This document shows, piece after piece, positions 45,889 to 53,706 of a stretch of 64,000 nucleotides of DNA (positions within the stretch are counted from its first letter, which is position 1; every line of letters begins with the position of its first letter). The stretch lies in the NCBI RefSeq assembly GCF_000420085.1, contig NZ_ATUG01000001.1:1883223-1947222 (forward strand), in the 5' to 3' direction. This DNA comes from Desulfospira joergensenii DSM 10085. GTDB taxonomy: Bacteria > Desulfobacterota > Desulfobacteria > Desulfobacterales > Desulfobacteraceae. The position numbers and the translations under genes were made by a program. The notes under the pieces are model-generated. The model ran no database searches. It was not told the DNA's origin and saw only the letters and a program-made list of their open reading frames with translations.

Positions 45889-47025
45889 ATGAATACAAAA
45901 CAAATTAAAAAACCGCGTTTTTATTTCAATTCTCAAAAATCTGCGAGAGCAAGCATTTATTTGTTATTCATCGTTGGCTTCATTTTAATGATCATGGCTT
46001 TTACAAGCTACCTCTCTTATGAGAACAAAGGTTATATTACTGTACCCCAAAAATCTGGGTCAATTGAGATTCATGGGACAGATGCCATGACCACTATTTA
46101 TTTCTATGCAGGATGCTCGGTTTTACTATTTGGTTTGGGCTTATATTTTACCTTCATGTATATTCGTATCCAAAATGCCCAAAAGTGGTCATCAGATAAA
46201 ATAGTGCCCGAAGAATGTACCCCTCTAAAAATAATTTGCCCGGCATGTTTGAAAAAACAAACCGTATGTGCTTCATCAGAAAATTTATGCCCAAAATGTA
46301 GTACCCAAATGGAAGATCAAAAAACGTATTTTGCCAAACCTGAGAACACACCTCTGGAAACAGTTATAGTTAATAAGGCTTCTAAAGCTATATCCGGGTA
46401 CGAAAAATTTTATAGCTCGCTATACCCTGATTTCAGTGAATTATCTGTTTTCTTAATTGGTTATACACTCATTCTCTTGTTCATATTTAATCTTGAATGT
46501 AGAAGGGAAACTATAGAACTTCTTTTACCAAGCACTAAACACGCAGGTACACCTTCGGTACTGCATATCTGCATATCCTTAACAGCCTCGATAGTAATAG
46601 TTTTTGGGATAATTACCTCTTTTACACATCTTTTGATTGCGTCTAAAAAAGATGCCTTTTCTGTATTCTGTATGAAAATATTTGGACTTACAATTTTAGG
46701 TTTTATTGGATTTAAGAGTGGCTTTTATGTTTTTGAAAATCAAAACTACTTATATATAATTTCTCCTGCTTGGAATTTAATTATGGGAGCAATCTGTTAT
46801 ACAGGTCTTGCCATGATAGATGAAGTACCTTTCAATCAAGACGATTCAAAATATTTGCAGACTTTTTTAAGTTTAGTTTTAGTCTCAATAGTTTTTTATT
46901 TTTTGAACAATGTTTTAAAATTATATTGGCCTATTATTTTTTCGATATGTATCAATTATGTAGTCTGTATTAATAAAGGAGCTGTTAATTCAAAATTCTT
47001 AAAATTGTACAGCATTCAACGGTAA
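45889..47025 (+). CDS. Multi-pass membrane protein with zinc-ribbon-like loop (cassette 1)
   Basis: 378 aa. Two N-terminal helices (about 20-42 and 68-90), a cytoplasmic loop with CPACLKKQTVC and CPKCSTQ (zinc-ribbon-like, C-x2-C ... C-x2-C) near 118-140, then about five more helices in 185-365. Composition is Ile/Phe/Tyr-rich and AT-rich, unlike the neighbouring pyr genes. No family recognised. It is the first gene of the cassette array, right after the GTTATGT core. Confidence 0.7.
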   Translation: MNTKQIKKPRFYFNSQKSARASIYLLFIVGFILMIMAFTSYLSYENKGYITVPQKSGSIEIHGTDAMTTIYFYAGCSVLLFGLGLYFTFMYIRIQNAQKWSSDKIVPEECTPLKIICPACLKKQTVCASSENLCPKCSTQMEDQKTYFAKPENTPLETVIVNKASKAISGYEKFYSSLYPDFSELSVFLIGYTLILLFIFNLECRRETIELLLPSTKHAGTPSVLHICISLTASIVIVFGIITSFTHLLIASKKDAFSVFCMKIFGLTILGFIGFKSGFYVFENQNYLYIISPAWNLIMGAICYTGLAMIDEVPFNQDDSKYLQTFLSLVLVSIVFYFLNNVLKLYWPIIFSICINYVVCINKGAVNSKFLKLYSIQR

Positions 47026-47171
47026 ACATAACCCATTCACTGGACGGGACCGCGAGCAGCTCAGGCACCTTTTTGAAGCGCCTTGGCGCAGCCCGTCAGT
47101 TCACCGTTCACCGATCAATCAGACTGCGTCTGCTTGATCGGTGAACGGCGCCGGTCAGCACCGCATTATAT
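47026..47171 (+). repeat. attC site 1 (long, VCR-like)
   Basis: Bounded by ACATAAC (47026-47032) and ATTATAT (47165-47171, G-to-A in the first core base). The outer arms pair approximately (CACTGGACGGG with CCGGTCAG); inside is a nearly perfect hairpin at 47107-47147 (GTTCACCGATCAA, CAGAC, and their complements). Length about 146 nt, in the range of long chromosomal attC sites. Confidence 0.65.
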
Positions 47172-47186
47172 TTCGAAAGATAGTAA

Positions 47187-47861
47187 ATGGAACTGATCAT
47201 AATAATAGCCACATTAACAAGCGGACTCGCAGCGGTTTGGTATTTTTGGGACAAGATAAAAGAAATAGCGAATAATCTTTTCCACTCTAAAGGTAATATA
47301 CTGTCAGATAATTTTGAAATGTTTGAAGGATGGCTGACTTATCGAGATGGGAATGTATTGCATAGCGATGAGATTGCTCATACAGGAAAATTTTGTCTTA
47401 AAAAGACCGGTTTTAATGATCCTAATGGCGGGATTAAAGAATTCAAAAAAGTAGGAAGAGGCCTTTTGTTTTCTGGATGGCTACATCGACCTTCAAGTAG
47501 TGATGGTGGGCCTGCTGATCGATTATCGATAGAGGATCGTGACGGAAATGGCTATGGGTTTGCAATTCGTCACGAAGAAGAAAATTTTCAGATTGTAATT
47601 GAAACCAGAATTGAAGGTGCATTTGAAAAGAATATAGCAAGAGCCACGATTGAATCTCATTTTAAGTCTCTTAGGGATGTGTGGTACCAGTTTAATTTCC
47701 AAATTACCAAAGCAAATACAATCACTTTAACAATAGATTGTGAAGGGCAAAGGGTCGGTAATATATCTGCCGATGATTTAAGGTATAATAAATTTCACAG
47801 AGTGGCTGTTCATGGTGGTTATTCTTACTTTGTGGATGAAATAAAAATTAGAAGAATATAA
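47187..47861 (+). CDS. Membrane-anchored jelly-roll-like protein (cassette 2)
   Basis: 224 aa. One N-terminal helix (ELIIIIATLTSGLAAVWYFW), then a soluble beta-rich domain: FEMFEGWLTYRDGNVLHSDE, GLLFSGWLHRPS, DRLSIEDRDGNGYGFAIRH, WYQFNFQITKANTITLTID, HRVAVHGGYSYFVDEIKIRRI. The pattern resembles LamG or carbohydrate-binding jelly rolls, but no family could be assigned. The stop codon lies inside the attC core (ATATAAC), as is common for cassette genes. Confidence 0.7.
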   Translation: MELIIIIATLTSGLAAVWYFWDKIKEIANNLFHSKGNILSDNFEMFEGWLTYRDGNVLHSDEIAHTGKFCLKKTGFNDPNGGIKEFKKVGRGLLFSGWLHRPSSSDGGPADRLSIEDRDGNGYGFAIRHEEENFQIVIETRIEGAFEKNIARATIESHFKSLRDVWYQFNFQITKANTITLTIDCEGQRVGNISADDLRYNKFHRVAVHGGYSYFVDEIKIRRI

Positions 47862-47928
47862 CCTCTGCTTTAAGAGGGATTTTTGCTCCGTTGCCGCTAC
47901 GCAAAAACCCCTCAAGCATATGTTATGC
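47856..47928 (+). repeat. attC site 2
   Basis: 73 nt from ATATAAC to GTTATGC. Arms TGCTT-AAGAGGG-TTTTTGC and GCAAAAA-CCCCTC-AAGCA pair with small bulges around a CCGTTGCCGC-type loop. The clearest attC in the array. Confidence 0.85.
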
Positions 47929-47943
47929 CTCTCCATAACCACC

Positions 47944-47972
47944 TTGACTTATCTTATTTAATAAGGTATTAA
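47944..47972 (+). promoter_or_regulatory. Cassette-borne promoter of the HigBA module
   Basis: TTGACT (47944-47949), 17-nt spacer, TATTAA (47967-47972), only 8 nt before the toxin ATG at 47981, so the transcript may be leaderless. Toxin-antitoxin cassettes usually carry their own promoter. Confidence 0.6.
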
Positions 47973-47980
47973 TATTAATA

Positions 47981-48253
47981 ATGTGGCGCATCCGAGAACA
48001 TCACAAATTAAATAAGGTTGTTGAAAAACTACCATTGCAGATCGTAAAAAAATACGAACTTTGGAAAAGTATCGTTTTTCGACATGGTCCAGATAAATTA
48101 AAAGAATTTCCTGGTTTTCATGATGAAAAATTAAAGGGAGACCGTGAAGGGCAACGATCATCCCGGCTCAACGTTCAATATCGGGTTATTTATTCTATCG
48201 GAAAAGAGGGTGCTACGATTTATGTAATTGATATAACACCACATAAATATTAG
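47981..48253 (+). CDS. higB: HigB/RelE-type toxin (cassette 3)
   Basis: 90 aa. MWRIREHHKLNKVVEKLPLQIVKKYELWKSIV, GPDKLKEFPGFHDEKLKGDREGQRSSRLNVQYRVIYSI and TIYVIDITPHKY follow the RelE/HigB plasmid-maintenance fold with basic RLN-QYR catalytic-region residues. It would cleave mRNA at the ribosome. The stop overlaps a possible GTG of the antitoxin; the pair toxin-then-antitoxin is the HigBA order. Confidence 0.85.
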   Translation: MWRIREHHKLNKVVEKLPLQIVKKYELWKSIVFRHGPDKLKEFPGFHDEKLKGDREGQRSSRLNVQYRVIYSIGKEGATIYVIDITPHKY

Positions 48254-48264
48254 TGGGGGCTAAA

Positions 48265-48543
48265 ATGATGAAAACCAATAAATCGAATTATATACCGGCA
48301 AAACAGCATACTGTCTTAACTACTGGGGAAGTGATTAAAATGCTGCGCGAATTGAAAGGATGGACTCAGGAGGAATTAGCTAAATATTGCTCAATCAATG
48401 CAAAAAATATCAGTATGCTTGAAAATGATAAGATAGAAATTGGGAAAAAGAGAGCCCTGCAACTTGCAACTGCATTTGATGTGCATCCTGCTATTATTAT
48501 GTTTCCCGAATACGAATCAAAAGAAATCCAAAAGGTGGCATAG
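48265..48543 (+). CDS. higA: HigA-type antitoxin, XRE family (cassette 3)
   Basis: 92 aa from ATG 48265 with GGGGG upstream; GTG 48253 is the alternative. XRE helix-turn-helix in residues 25-75: TTGEVIKMLRELKGWTQEELAKYCSINAKNISMLEND, then a C-terminal dimer region. Neutralises HigB and represses the module. The stop is inside the GCATAGC core of the next, degenerate attC. Confidence 0.87.
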   Translation: MMKTNKSNYIPAKQHTVLTTGEVIKMLRELKGWTQEELAKYCSINAKNISMLENDKIEIGKKRALQLATAFDVHPAIIMFPEYESKEIQKVA

Positions 48544-48630
48544 CCTGTCGCTGGTACGGACGCAAAACAACCGCGCCGCAGAGTTCAACAGCTGTGTGGT
48601 AAAAACGATCTATAAAATTTTTAGCTAACG
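48538..48630 (+). repeat. Degenerate attC site 3 (uncertain)
   Basis: Starts with GCATAGC (one mismatch from GCATAAC, the complement of the GTTATGC opening cassette 3). A matching 3' core is not clear (GCTAACG near 48623), and the internal dyad is weak. Its presence is inferred from cassette spacing. Confidence 0.35.
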
Positions 48631-48642
48631 AAATCGAGTGCT

Positions 48643-49620
48643 ATGAAAAATTTAACCCGGACTTCAGTCACATTGATTCTGACTTCTCTATTTTGTTTAT
48701 TCTTTTTACCAGCGTATTCCAAAGACGCAGGGTCTCTTATTGAAGTAACGCCAGCAGTTAAAGAGTACGCGTTCAATCTAATAAAACCCATTCTTGATTC
48801 ATATGATAAGAAAGATGAATTCTCTCAGTTGTTGAAAGTATTAGAAATAATAGCAGATCCTGAACTTGGTGTTCAAACAAACGCGATCGAACCGAGCAAA
48901 TTCATAATTTACGATAAATTAGAAATACTAAAACTTGGGATACTCTGCACATTAAATCTTACATCTCGACAAAAACAACTTCTAAAAAATTGGCGTTCAA
49001 AATTTATGCAGTCGAATCCGGCAGATGTCTTTTTTGCCCCCTCTGCAGATGACATTATCAAAACAAGAGCGGCTTTTGGTTGTTCACATTATGCCAGATC
49101 GTTCATTGCAGTAGTAAAAGCGCTTCATTTGGTAACTAATCCCAAAGATATCCGTTACACGATTAGCAGTGAGTCAGATACTTATAATCAGGCCCTGACT
49201 AGACAAGATAAAGAAATGACAATCAATGGTCATCAATTCGTAATCATTAAGATTTCTAATAGATGGATAGCACTAAATACTTCCAAAAGTGAATGGGTAC
49301 AACTCCCTGATGGCTTTACACCGGAATCTGTTGCTCCTCCTAGAAATATTTCCATTCGCTTTCCCTCCTATCCCGAAATTACGTTCTTGTTTAGGAAAAT
49401 CGGAGTGGACATCAATGACGATTGTGGTGATAATTCATTGATTGCTTTAATGAACATCTATCGGTCAGGAGATAAAAATAATCCAAACTTTAAATGGAAT
49501 ACATATACAAAGACTATCAGCAAATCACACACGACAAATGCATTGAGAGGGGCTTTACCCGCCGCTTCGCAGGGTGCAAAGCCCCTCATGCCCGCATTAT
49601 ACGTTTCTATGATTAAATGA
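48643..49620 (+). CDS. Exported protein of unknown function (cassette 4)
   Basis: 325 aa, signal peptide (LTRTSVTLILTSLFCLFFLPAYS). The mature part has no recognised family: PAVKEYAFNLIKPILDSYDKKDEF, a Cys-containing LGILCTLNLTSRQKQLLKNW, an AFGCSHYARSFIAVVKALHLVTNP segment and HQFVIIKISNRWIALNTS that recall transglutaminase-like Cys-His folds, but this is a weak impression. The last ~28 residues are translated from the attC site (from about 49528), so the natural C terminus may once have been shorter. Confidence 0.65.
   Translation: MKNLTRTSVTLILTSLFCLFFLPAYSKDAGSLIEVTPAVKEYAFNLIKPILDSYDKKDEFSQLLKVLEIIADPELGVQTNAIEPSKFIIYDKLEILKLGILCTLNLTSRQKQLLKNWRSKFMQSNPADVFFAPSADDIIKTRAAFGCSHYARSFIAVVKALHLVTNPKDIRYTISSESDTYNQALTRQDKEMTINGHQFVIIKISNRWIALNTSKSEWVQLPDGFTPESVAPPRNISIRFPSYPEITFLFRKIGVDINDDCGDNSLIALMNIYRSGDKNNPNFKWNTYTKTISKSHTTNALRGALPAASQGAKPLMPALYVSMIK
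49528..49602 (+). repeat. attC site 4, overlapping the 3' end of the preceding gene
   Basis: Arms GAGAGGGGCTTT-CCC (about 49545-49560) and GGG-TGCAAAGCCCCTC (49572-49587) flank a GCCGCTTCGCA loop. The 3' core is ATTATAC (49596-49602); the 5' core is degenerate (ACACGAC-AAAT, near 49528). Confidence 0.7.
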
Positions 49621-49639
49621 ATTGAACAATGGGAATCAA

Positions 49640-50137
49640 ATGAAAGCAAATGGGAGATTGATTTTTTTCTGCGGAAAAATGGGTGCCGGGAAAACGACAA
49701 AATCTAAAAAAGTGGCACACGATCAGAATGCTGTGCTTATTTCCGAAGATGAATGGTTAGGATCTCTGTTTCCAGGACAAATTACAAAATTTGATGACTA
49801 TCTTAAATTTTCTCGTCAATTAAAGCCACTGGTAACATCACATGTCCAAAATATTTTACGCACAGGGACTGATGTGGTTATGGACTTTCCGGCTAATACT
49901 GTTTCTCAGCGACGATGGTTTAAAACATTATATTCTGAAATCGATGCTCCTCATGAACTGATTTATATGAATATCAGTGACGAAATCTGCCTTAAACAGA
50001 TCGCACAAAGGCGGCTTGAGCAACCAGAAAGAGCATCATTTGACACAGAAGAAGTCTTTCATCATGTAACCAGTTTTTTTGAAGAGCCAAATGCAGATGA
50101 AGGTTTTAATATCAAGAGAATTGAGGGGAGCGTATAA
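49640..50137 (+). CDS. P-loop kinase-like AAA ATPase (cassette 5)
   Basis: 165 aa from ATG 49640 (GGGAATCAA upstream). Walker A GKMGAGKTTKSKKVA at residues 12-26, ISEDEWLGSLFPG (acidic residues after strand 2), VVMDFPANTVSQRRWF, and LIYMNISDEICLKQIAQRRLEQPERASFDTEEVFHHV. This is the chloramphenicol-phosphotransferase/zeta-toxin-like P-loop kinase type often met in integron cassettes. Substrate unknown. The stop lies at the attC core. Confidence 0.78.
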   Translation: MKANGRLIFFCGKMGAGKTTKSKKVAHDQNAVLISEDEWLGSLFPGQITKFDDYLKFSRQLKPLVTSHVQNILRTGTDVVMDFPANTVSQRRWFKTLYSEIDAPHELIYMNISDEICLKQIAQRRLEQPERASFDTEEVFHHVTSFFEEPNADEGFNIKRIEGSV

Positions 50138-50181
50138 CTTCTGCTGTAGCGGCGACGGCAAAAAGCCGCCGCGGGTTAAGC
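50132..50181 (+). repeat. attC site 5, last of the array
   Basis: 50 nt from GTATAAC to GTTAAGC (a full GTTRRRY core). Stem GCGGCGACGGC / GCCGCCGC around AAAAA. After it the sequence returns to GC-rich host-like composition. Confidence 0.8.
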
Positions 50182-50206
50182 AACCACTGTAGAAAACTTA
50201 AGGATA

Positions 50207-50824
50207 ATGGACAAAACAAAACAAAACCAAATCATCCTATTTCTAAGGGCTCCGGAAAAAGGAAAGGTAAAAACCCGGCTGGCCCGGGACCTGGGGGAAA
50301 CCAGGGCCCTTGAACTCTATAAAAAATTTGCCGGATCCGTGCTCACGGCGGCCCGGAGTTCGGGAGCCCGGACAGACATCGCTTTCTGCCCTTCAGACAA
50401 ATTATCCCTGATGGAGTCCTGGCTTGGAAAGGAGCATTCTTTTTTCCCCCAGGCCGGGAAAGACCTGGGAGAGCGGATGGCCCATGCCCTGGCCCATGCC
50501 TTTGAAACCGGTGCCCAAAAGGCGGTTCTGGCCGGATCCGATATCCCTGAAATCAGATCCGACCACTTTGTCCGGGCCTTTAATTTTCTTGACCGGCACG
50601 GCATGGTTATCGGCCCCAGTGTTGACGGCGGGTACTGGCTCATCGGATTCAGGCGGGAAAGCTTTACCCCCCGGATTTTCCAGGGCATAGAATGGAGCAC
50701 GGACAGGGTTTTCCCTGCCACCCTGACCCTTGCCGCAGAATCCGGTCTGTCCCTGGGATGCCTGCCTCTTCTCAGGGACGTTGATACCGCAGAAGATCTT
50801 GAAAAACTCGGAGGAGATTTTTAG
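50207..50824 (+). CDS. Glycosyltransferase of the TIGR04282/DUF2064 type
   Basis: 205 aa. QIILFLRAPEKGKVKTRLARDLGETRALELYKKF, then DLGERMAHALAHAFETGAQKAVLAGSDIPEI, GPSVDGGYWLIGFRRE and WSTDRVFPATL are the signatures of the DUF2064 family, named for arsenosugar gene clusters. GT-A fold nucleotidyl-sugar-type enzyme. A companion of the TIGR04283 type is encoded convergently 9 nt away. The product is not known here; no arsenic methylase is adjacent. Confidence 0.87.
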   Translation: MDKTKQNQIILFLRAPEKGKVKTRLARDLGETRALELYKKFAGSVLTAARSSGARTDIAFCPSDKLSLMESWLGKEHSFFPQAGKDLGERMAHALAHAFETGAQKAVLAGSDIPEIRSDHFVRAFNFLDRHGMVIGPSVDGGYWLIGFRRESFTPRIFQGIEWSTDRVFPATLTLAAESGLSLGCLPLLRDVDTAEDLEKLGGDF

Positions 50825-50833
50825 TCATTACAT

Positions 50834-51535
50834 TCAATAGTACCGGACAAGGCGTTTGGGACTGACCCCCAGGGAGTATAAACAGATCAGCACCCAGTTT
50901 CTCAGGGTGGTATAGACGATCCCCTGTTTTTCCCACCTCCGGGCAGAGGTTGAGACGGCATGGTCAAGGAAAACAGGCCGGACTCCCCGTGTCCGGATCT
51001 TTTTCATGAGGCCCACATCCTCCATGATGGGTTCCCGGGGGAATCCTCCAAGCCGCTCAAAGAACGGCCCGGATATGAAAATACCCTGATCTCCGTAGGG
51101 GATCCGGGTCAGCCGGGACCGGGTTGAAGCGGTTTTCTCAATGATCCGGAAGATCTTTTTCCGGGAGTTGATATGCAGGTCAAATGCCCCGCAGAATGTG
51201 CTTGGTCTGCTCTTCTGCCAAAAACTCTGGAGCATCGCTTCCATGCCGGTCCGGTCCGGGAAGGTGTCGGCATGGAGAAAAAAGAGAAGATCCCCCCTGG
51301 CCCTGGCGGCTCCTGCGTTCATCTGAATCCCCCTCCCTTTGCCGGATTCAACCAGGACAAGATCCCGTGACCCGGGCAGGTTCCTCCTGACATGGGCCAG
51401 GGTGGAAGCCCGGGACTCCCCGTCGCAGAGGATGATCTCGAATCTGCAGGGCAGATCCAGTTCCCGGATCCGGGCGATGGTCCCGCAGATGACCTTGTTT
51501 TCCCGGTAAACCGGAATAATGATGGACAGATCCAT
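50834..51535 (-). CDS. Family 2 glycosyltransferase of the TIGR04283 type
   Basis: 233 aa. GT2 opening SIIIPVYRENKVICGTIARIRELD, EIILCDGESRASTLAHVRR, GRGIQMNAGAARARGDLLFFLHADTFPD (the DxD-like HAD motif), and RIPYGDQGIFISGPFFERLGGFP. This is the pattern of the second glycosyltransferase found with the TIGR04282 type. It is convergent with that gene, so the two are not in one operon here. C-terminal VSPKRLVRYY. Cytoplasmic or peripheral. Confidence 0.88.
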   Translation of the reverse strand: MDLSIIIPVYRENKVICGTIARIRELDLPCRFEIILCDGESRASTLAHVRRNLPGSRDLVLVESGKGRGIQMNAGAARARGDLLFFLHADTFPDRTGMEAMLQSFWQKSRPSTFCGAFDLHINSRKKIFRIIEKTASTRSRLTRIPYGDQGIFISGPFFERLGGFPREPIMEDVGLMKKIRTRGVRPVFLDHAVSTSARRWEKQGIVYTTLRNWVLICLYSLGVSPKRLVRYY

Positions 51536-51698
51536 GGGGGTTTTCTATCATACTCTGCGGGCGAAGGACAAGGCCGTCCGGACAGGGTTTTCCCTTATAA
51601 TGAATCCGGCTGCCGGAGTTTGGGGCTTGATTTTCCCAGGCAGGTTAGATAAATAGAAAATCTAAGGGTAAAAAAAAATCTCAAACTTAGGAAGGAAA

Positions 51699-52085
51699 AT
51701 GACGGATCAACTCCTATTGGAAAATGTTTTTTCACAGGAATCCCTTGACAGGCTCATGCCCCCGGAAAAAAGCGATGCATTCTTCGAGGCCCTGTACGGC
51801 GATGCCTCGGAAGGGGCTTACGATATACGGTTGGAGTGTATTTCCCGGGGAGCCAACCGGGTGGTTCTGGCCTTCAATCTGACCCAGCGGCCCGGCAAAT
51901 GCCTGGTATGCAGCCTGACCTACGGTCTGCCCAATGTCTTTTTGCGCCATCCCCTGATCAATATCAAGGGGATGATTCAGAAGATCGAAGAGGCCGGTGT
52001 TCCGGTCAAAAAATGGCAGCTGGGCAATACCGAAGAAGACAGCAAGACCCTCCATGTGATTCCCCTGTATCTTGATATTGAATAA
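51699..52085 (+). CDS. Conserved-looking hypothetical protein
   Basis: 128 aa, ribosome site AGGAAGGAAAA. No signal peptide or membrane segment. Notable strings are DALYGDASEGAYDIRLECISRG-like acidic/beta pieces (residues 28-52), KCLVCSLTYGLPNVF (CxxC at about 67-70) and IKGMIQKIEEAGV. I recall similar proteins in sulfate reducers but no function. A bidirectional terminator follows. Confidence 0.72.
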   Translation: MTDQLLLENVFSQESLDRLMPPEKSDAFFEALYGDASEGAYDIRLECISRGANRVVLAFNLTQRPGKCLVCSLTYGLPNVFLRHPLINIKGMIQKIEEAGVPVKKWQLGNTEEDSKTLHVIPLYLDIE

Positions 52086-52119
52086 CCCCAAACGCTACAT
52101 AAAACTTTGAGAAAAGAGA

Positions 52120-52157
52120 AAAAGGCCGGGAAACCCTGTTTCCCGGCCTTTTTTTAT
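52120..52157. terminator. Bidirectional intrinsic terminator
   Basis: AAAAAGGCCGGGAAAC / GTTTCCCGGCCTTTTTTT perfect stem with a 3-nt loop between convergent genes; A-run and T-run on either side allow termination on both strands. Confidence 0.88.
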
Positions 52158-52177
52158 CGTCCTGATTCTGCTCTGTT

Positions 52178-52705
52178 TTATTTCGGCAGTTTGGGGAAGG
52201 CCTTGCTCAGTTTTTTATTCCACTCATCCACCTTGGCCTTTACCTTTTTCAGCAATGAGCCGGTATTGCCCTTGATGGTAATGCTGTCTATGGTATCTCC
52301 CTGGGCGATGCTGTCCACGACCTTCTGATCTTCCTCCCCCTGGACCACGCCGAATACGGTGTGCATCCCGTCCAGGTGGGGTGTGGGACCGTGGGTGATG
52401 AAGAACTGGCTTCCATTGGTTCCGGGGCCGGCATTGGCCATGGAAAGGATTCCCGGCCGGTCATGTTTGAGATCTTTTTTGAACTCATCTTCAAATTCAT
52501 ATCCAGGCCCGCCCATGCCGTTGCCGTAAGGACATCCGCCCTGGATCATGAAGTCGGCAATGACCCGGTGGAATTTGAGGCCGTTGTAATACTCCCTTTG
52601 GGCAAGGTTGATAAAGTTGCCGCAGGTAGTCGGGGTTTTGTCTGCAAAGAGTGTCAGGTTGATGGTGCCTTTGCTGGTTTCCATGATGGCTGTGAGATCT
52701 GCCAT
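52178..52705 (-). CDS. Cyclophilin-type peptidyl-prolyl cis-trans isomerase
   Basis: 175 aa from ATG 52705; AAGAAGGAG ends just before an ATG at 52711, which makes 52705 the better-spaced start. [88 protein letters not shown] are the cyclophilin hallmarks (catalytic Arg in FHRVI). Cytoplasmic protein folding factor. C-terminal extension of about 25 residues. Confidence 0.95.
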   Translation of the reverse strand: MADLTAIMETSKGTINLTLFADKTPTTCGNFINLAQREYYNGLKFHRVIADFMIQGGCPYGNGMGGPGYEFEDEFKKDLKHDRPGILSMANAGPGTNGSQFFITHGPTPHLDGMHTVFGVVQGEEDQKVVDSIAQGDTIDSITIKGNTGSLLKKVKAKVDEWNKKLSKAFPKLPK

Positions 52706-52926
52706 GTTCATCTCCTTCTTAAAGTCAAAAGCTTCGAGTCAAAAGCCCGGAGCCGGAGGTCTTAGGCCGGACACTGGGACTTTTTTGCTAACCGAAAATA
52801 AAAATTTCTCTGAAAATAAGACCTGGTTTTAAATTGTCAAATTCCCTAAAAGAAATTACCATGGGTCCAGGACTTGTATCGCTTTTGCCTTTGGACTTTC
52901 GGCTTTTGACCCATAAGGAGGAACAA

Positions 52927-53697
52927 ATGGAAATTACCTGGCTGGGCACCGCAGGGTTCAGGATTCAGACCCGGAACCTTGATTTTCTCATTGATCCCTA
53001 TATCAGCCGGAATGCCCGGGCCAGGCCAATCCAGCCCCTCACCCCGGAAAACCTGAGACCGGTCTCACATGTCTTCCTGTCCCACGGCCATTTTGACCAT
53101 GCTGCCGACCTGCCCCGGATCCGGCCCGGAAACCTTTACTGCTCCAAATCCCTTGGGCCGGGTCTGATCCGGCAGGGTCTTTCCCCGGACAGCCTGACCC
53201 TGGTGGACCGGGACGGCTGGGAAAAGGATGTGGACGGGGTAAAGGCCCGGGCTTTTTTCAGCCGGCATATCCGGTTTGACCCGCGCCTGGTGCTCAGCCG
53301 GATCAAGGGTATACTTCCTGAATTTTTACCCTGTTTCAAGCTCTTTCTGGCCTGGCCCTGCGGCCGGGTATTGAGCTGGCGCTTTGTCCTGGAGAATAAA
53401 ACCATCCACTTTTTCGGCAGCGGGGGATCCAAAAGGCAGGAACTGGAACGGATTGCCCGGGAAGGCCCCTTGGATCTTCTCATGATCCCCCTCCAGGGCC
53501 ACTCCAACATTCACAAAATCGCCCTGGAATATGTGAGGATTCTTAAACCCGGAGCCGTGATTCCCCATCACTTTGATAATTTTTTCCCCCCGGTTTCGCG
53601 GCAGGAGGATCTTTCCTCCTTTGTGGAGGAACTGGGCCGAGAATTCCCGGAAACCCGGCTGTTCCTGCCCCGGATGAACCGGCCCATTCCCTTTTAG
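52927..53697 (+). CDS. MBL-fold metallo-hydrolase (UlaG-like)
   Basis: 256 aa from ATG 52927 (AAGGAGGAACAA); the upstream ATG at 52834 overlaps leader sequence. Beta-lactamase fold: LGTAGFRIQTRNLDFLIDP, metal motif LSHGHFDHAADLP, PLDLLMIPLQGHSNIH and VIPHHFDNF. The H-x-H-x-D-H motif is complete, so the enzyme should be active with two metal ions. Family members hydrolyse phosphoesters or lactones; substrate unknown. Confidence 0.88.
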   Translation: MEITWLGTAGFRIQTRNLDFLIDPYISRNARARPIQPLTPENLRPVSHVFLSHGHFDHAADLPRIRPGNLYCSKSLGPGLIRQGLSPDSLTLVDRDGWEKDVDGVKARAFFSRHIRFDPRLVLSRIKGILPEFLPCFKLFLAWPCGRVLSWRFVLENKTIHFFGSGGSKRQELERIAREGPLDLLMIPLQGHSNIHKIALEYVRILKPGAVIPHHFDNFFPPVSRQEDLSSFVEELGREFPETRLFLPRMNRPIPF

Positions 53698-53706
53698 AAC
53701 CGGCCT

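Larger units (their letters stand above)
45863..50181 (+). mobile_element. Integron gene-cassette array without integrase in the window (CALIN)
   Basis: Six small plus-strand genes, visibly AT-rich compared with both flanks, separated by imperfect dyads bounded by attC core-site-like heptamers. Core pairing: GTTATGT at 45863 with ACATAAC at 47026 (cassette 1); ATTATAT at 47165 with ATATAAC at 47856 (cassette 2); GTTATGC at 47922 with GCATAGC at 48538 (cassette 3); ATTATAC at 49596 with GTATAAC at 50132 (cassette 5); closing GTTAAGC at 50175. In each case the start core is the reverse complement (or one mismatch from it) of the end core, as expected for circular cassettes. No intI is present. 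Confidence 0.8.
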
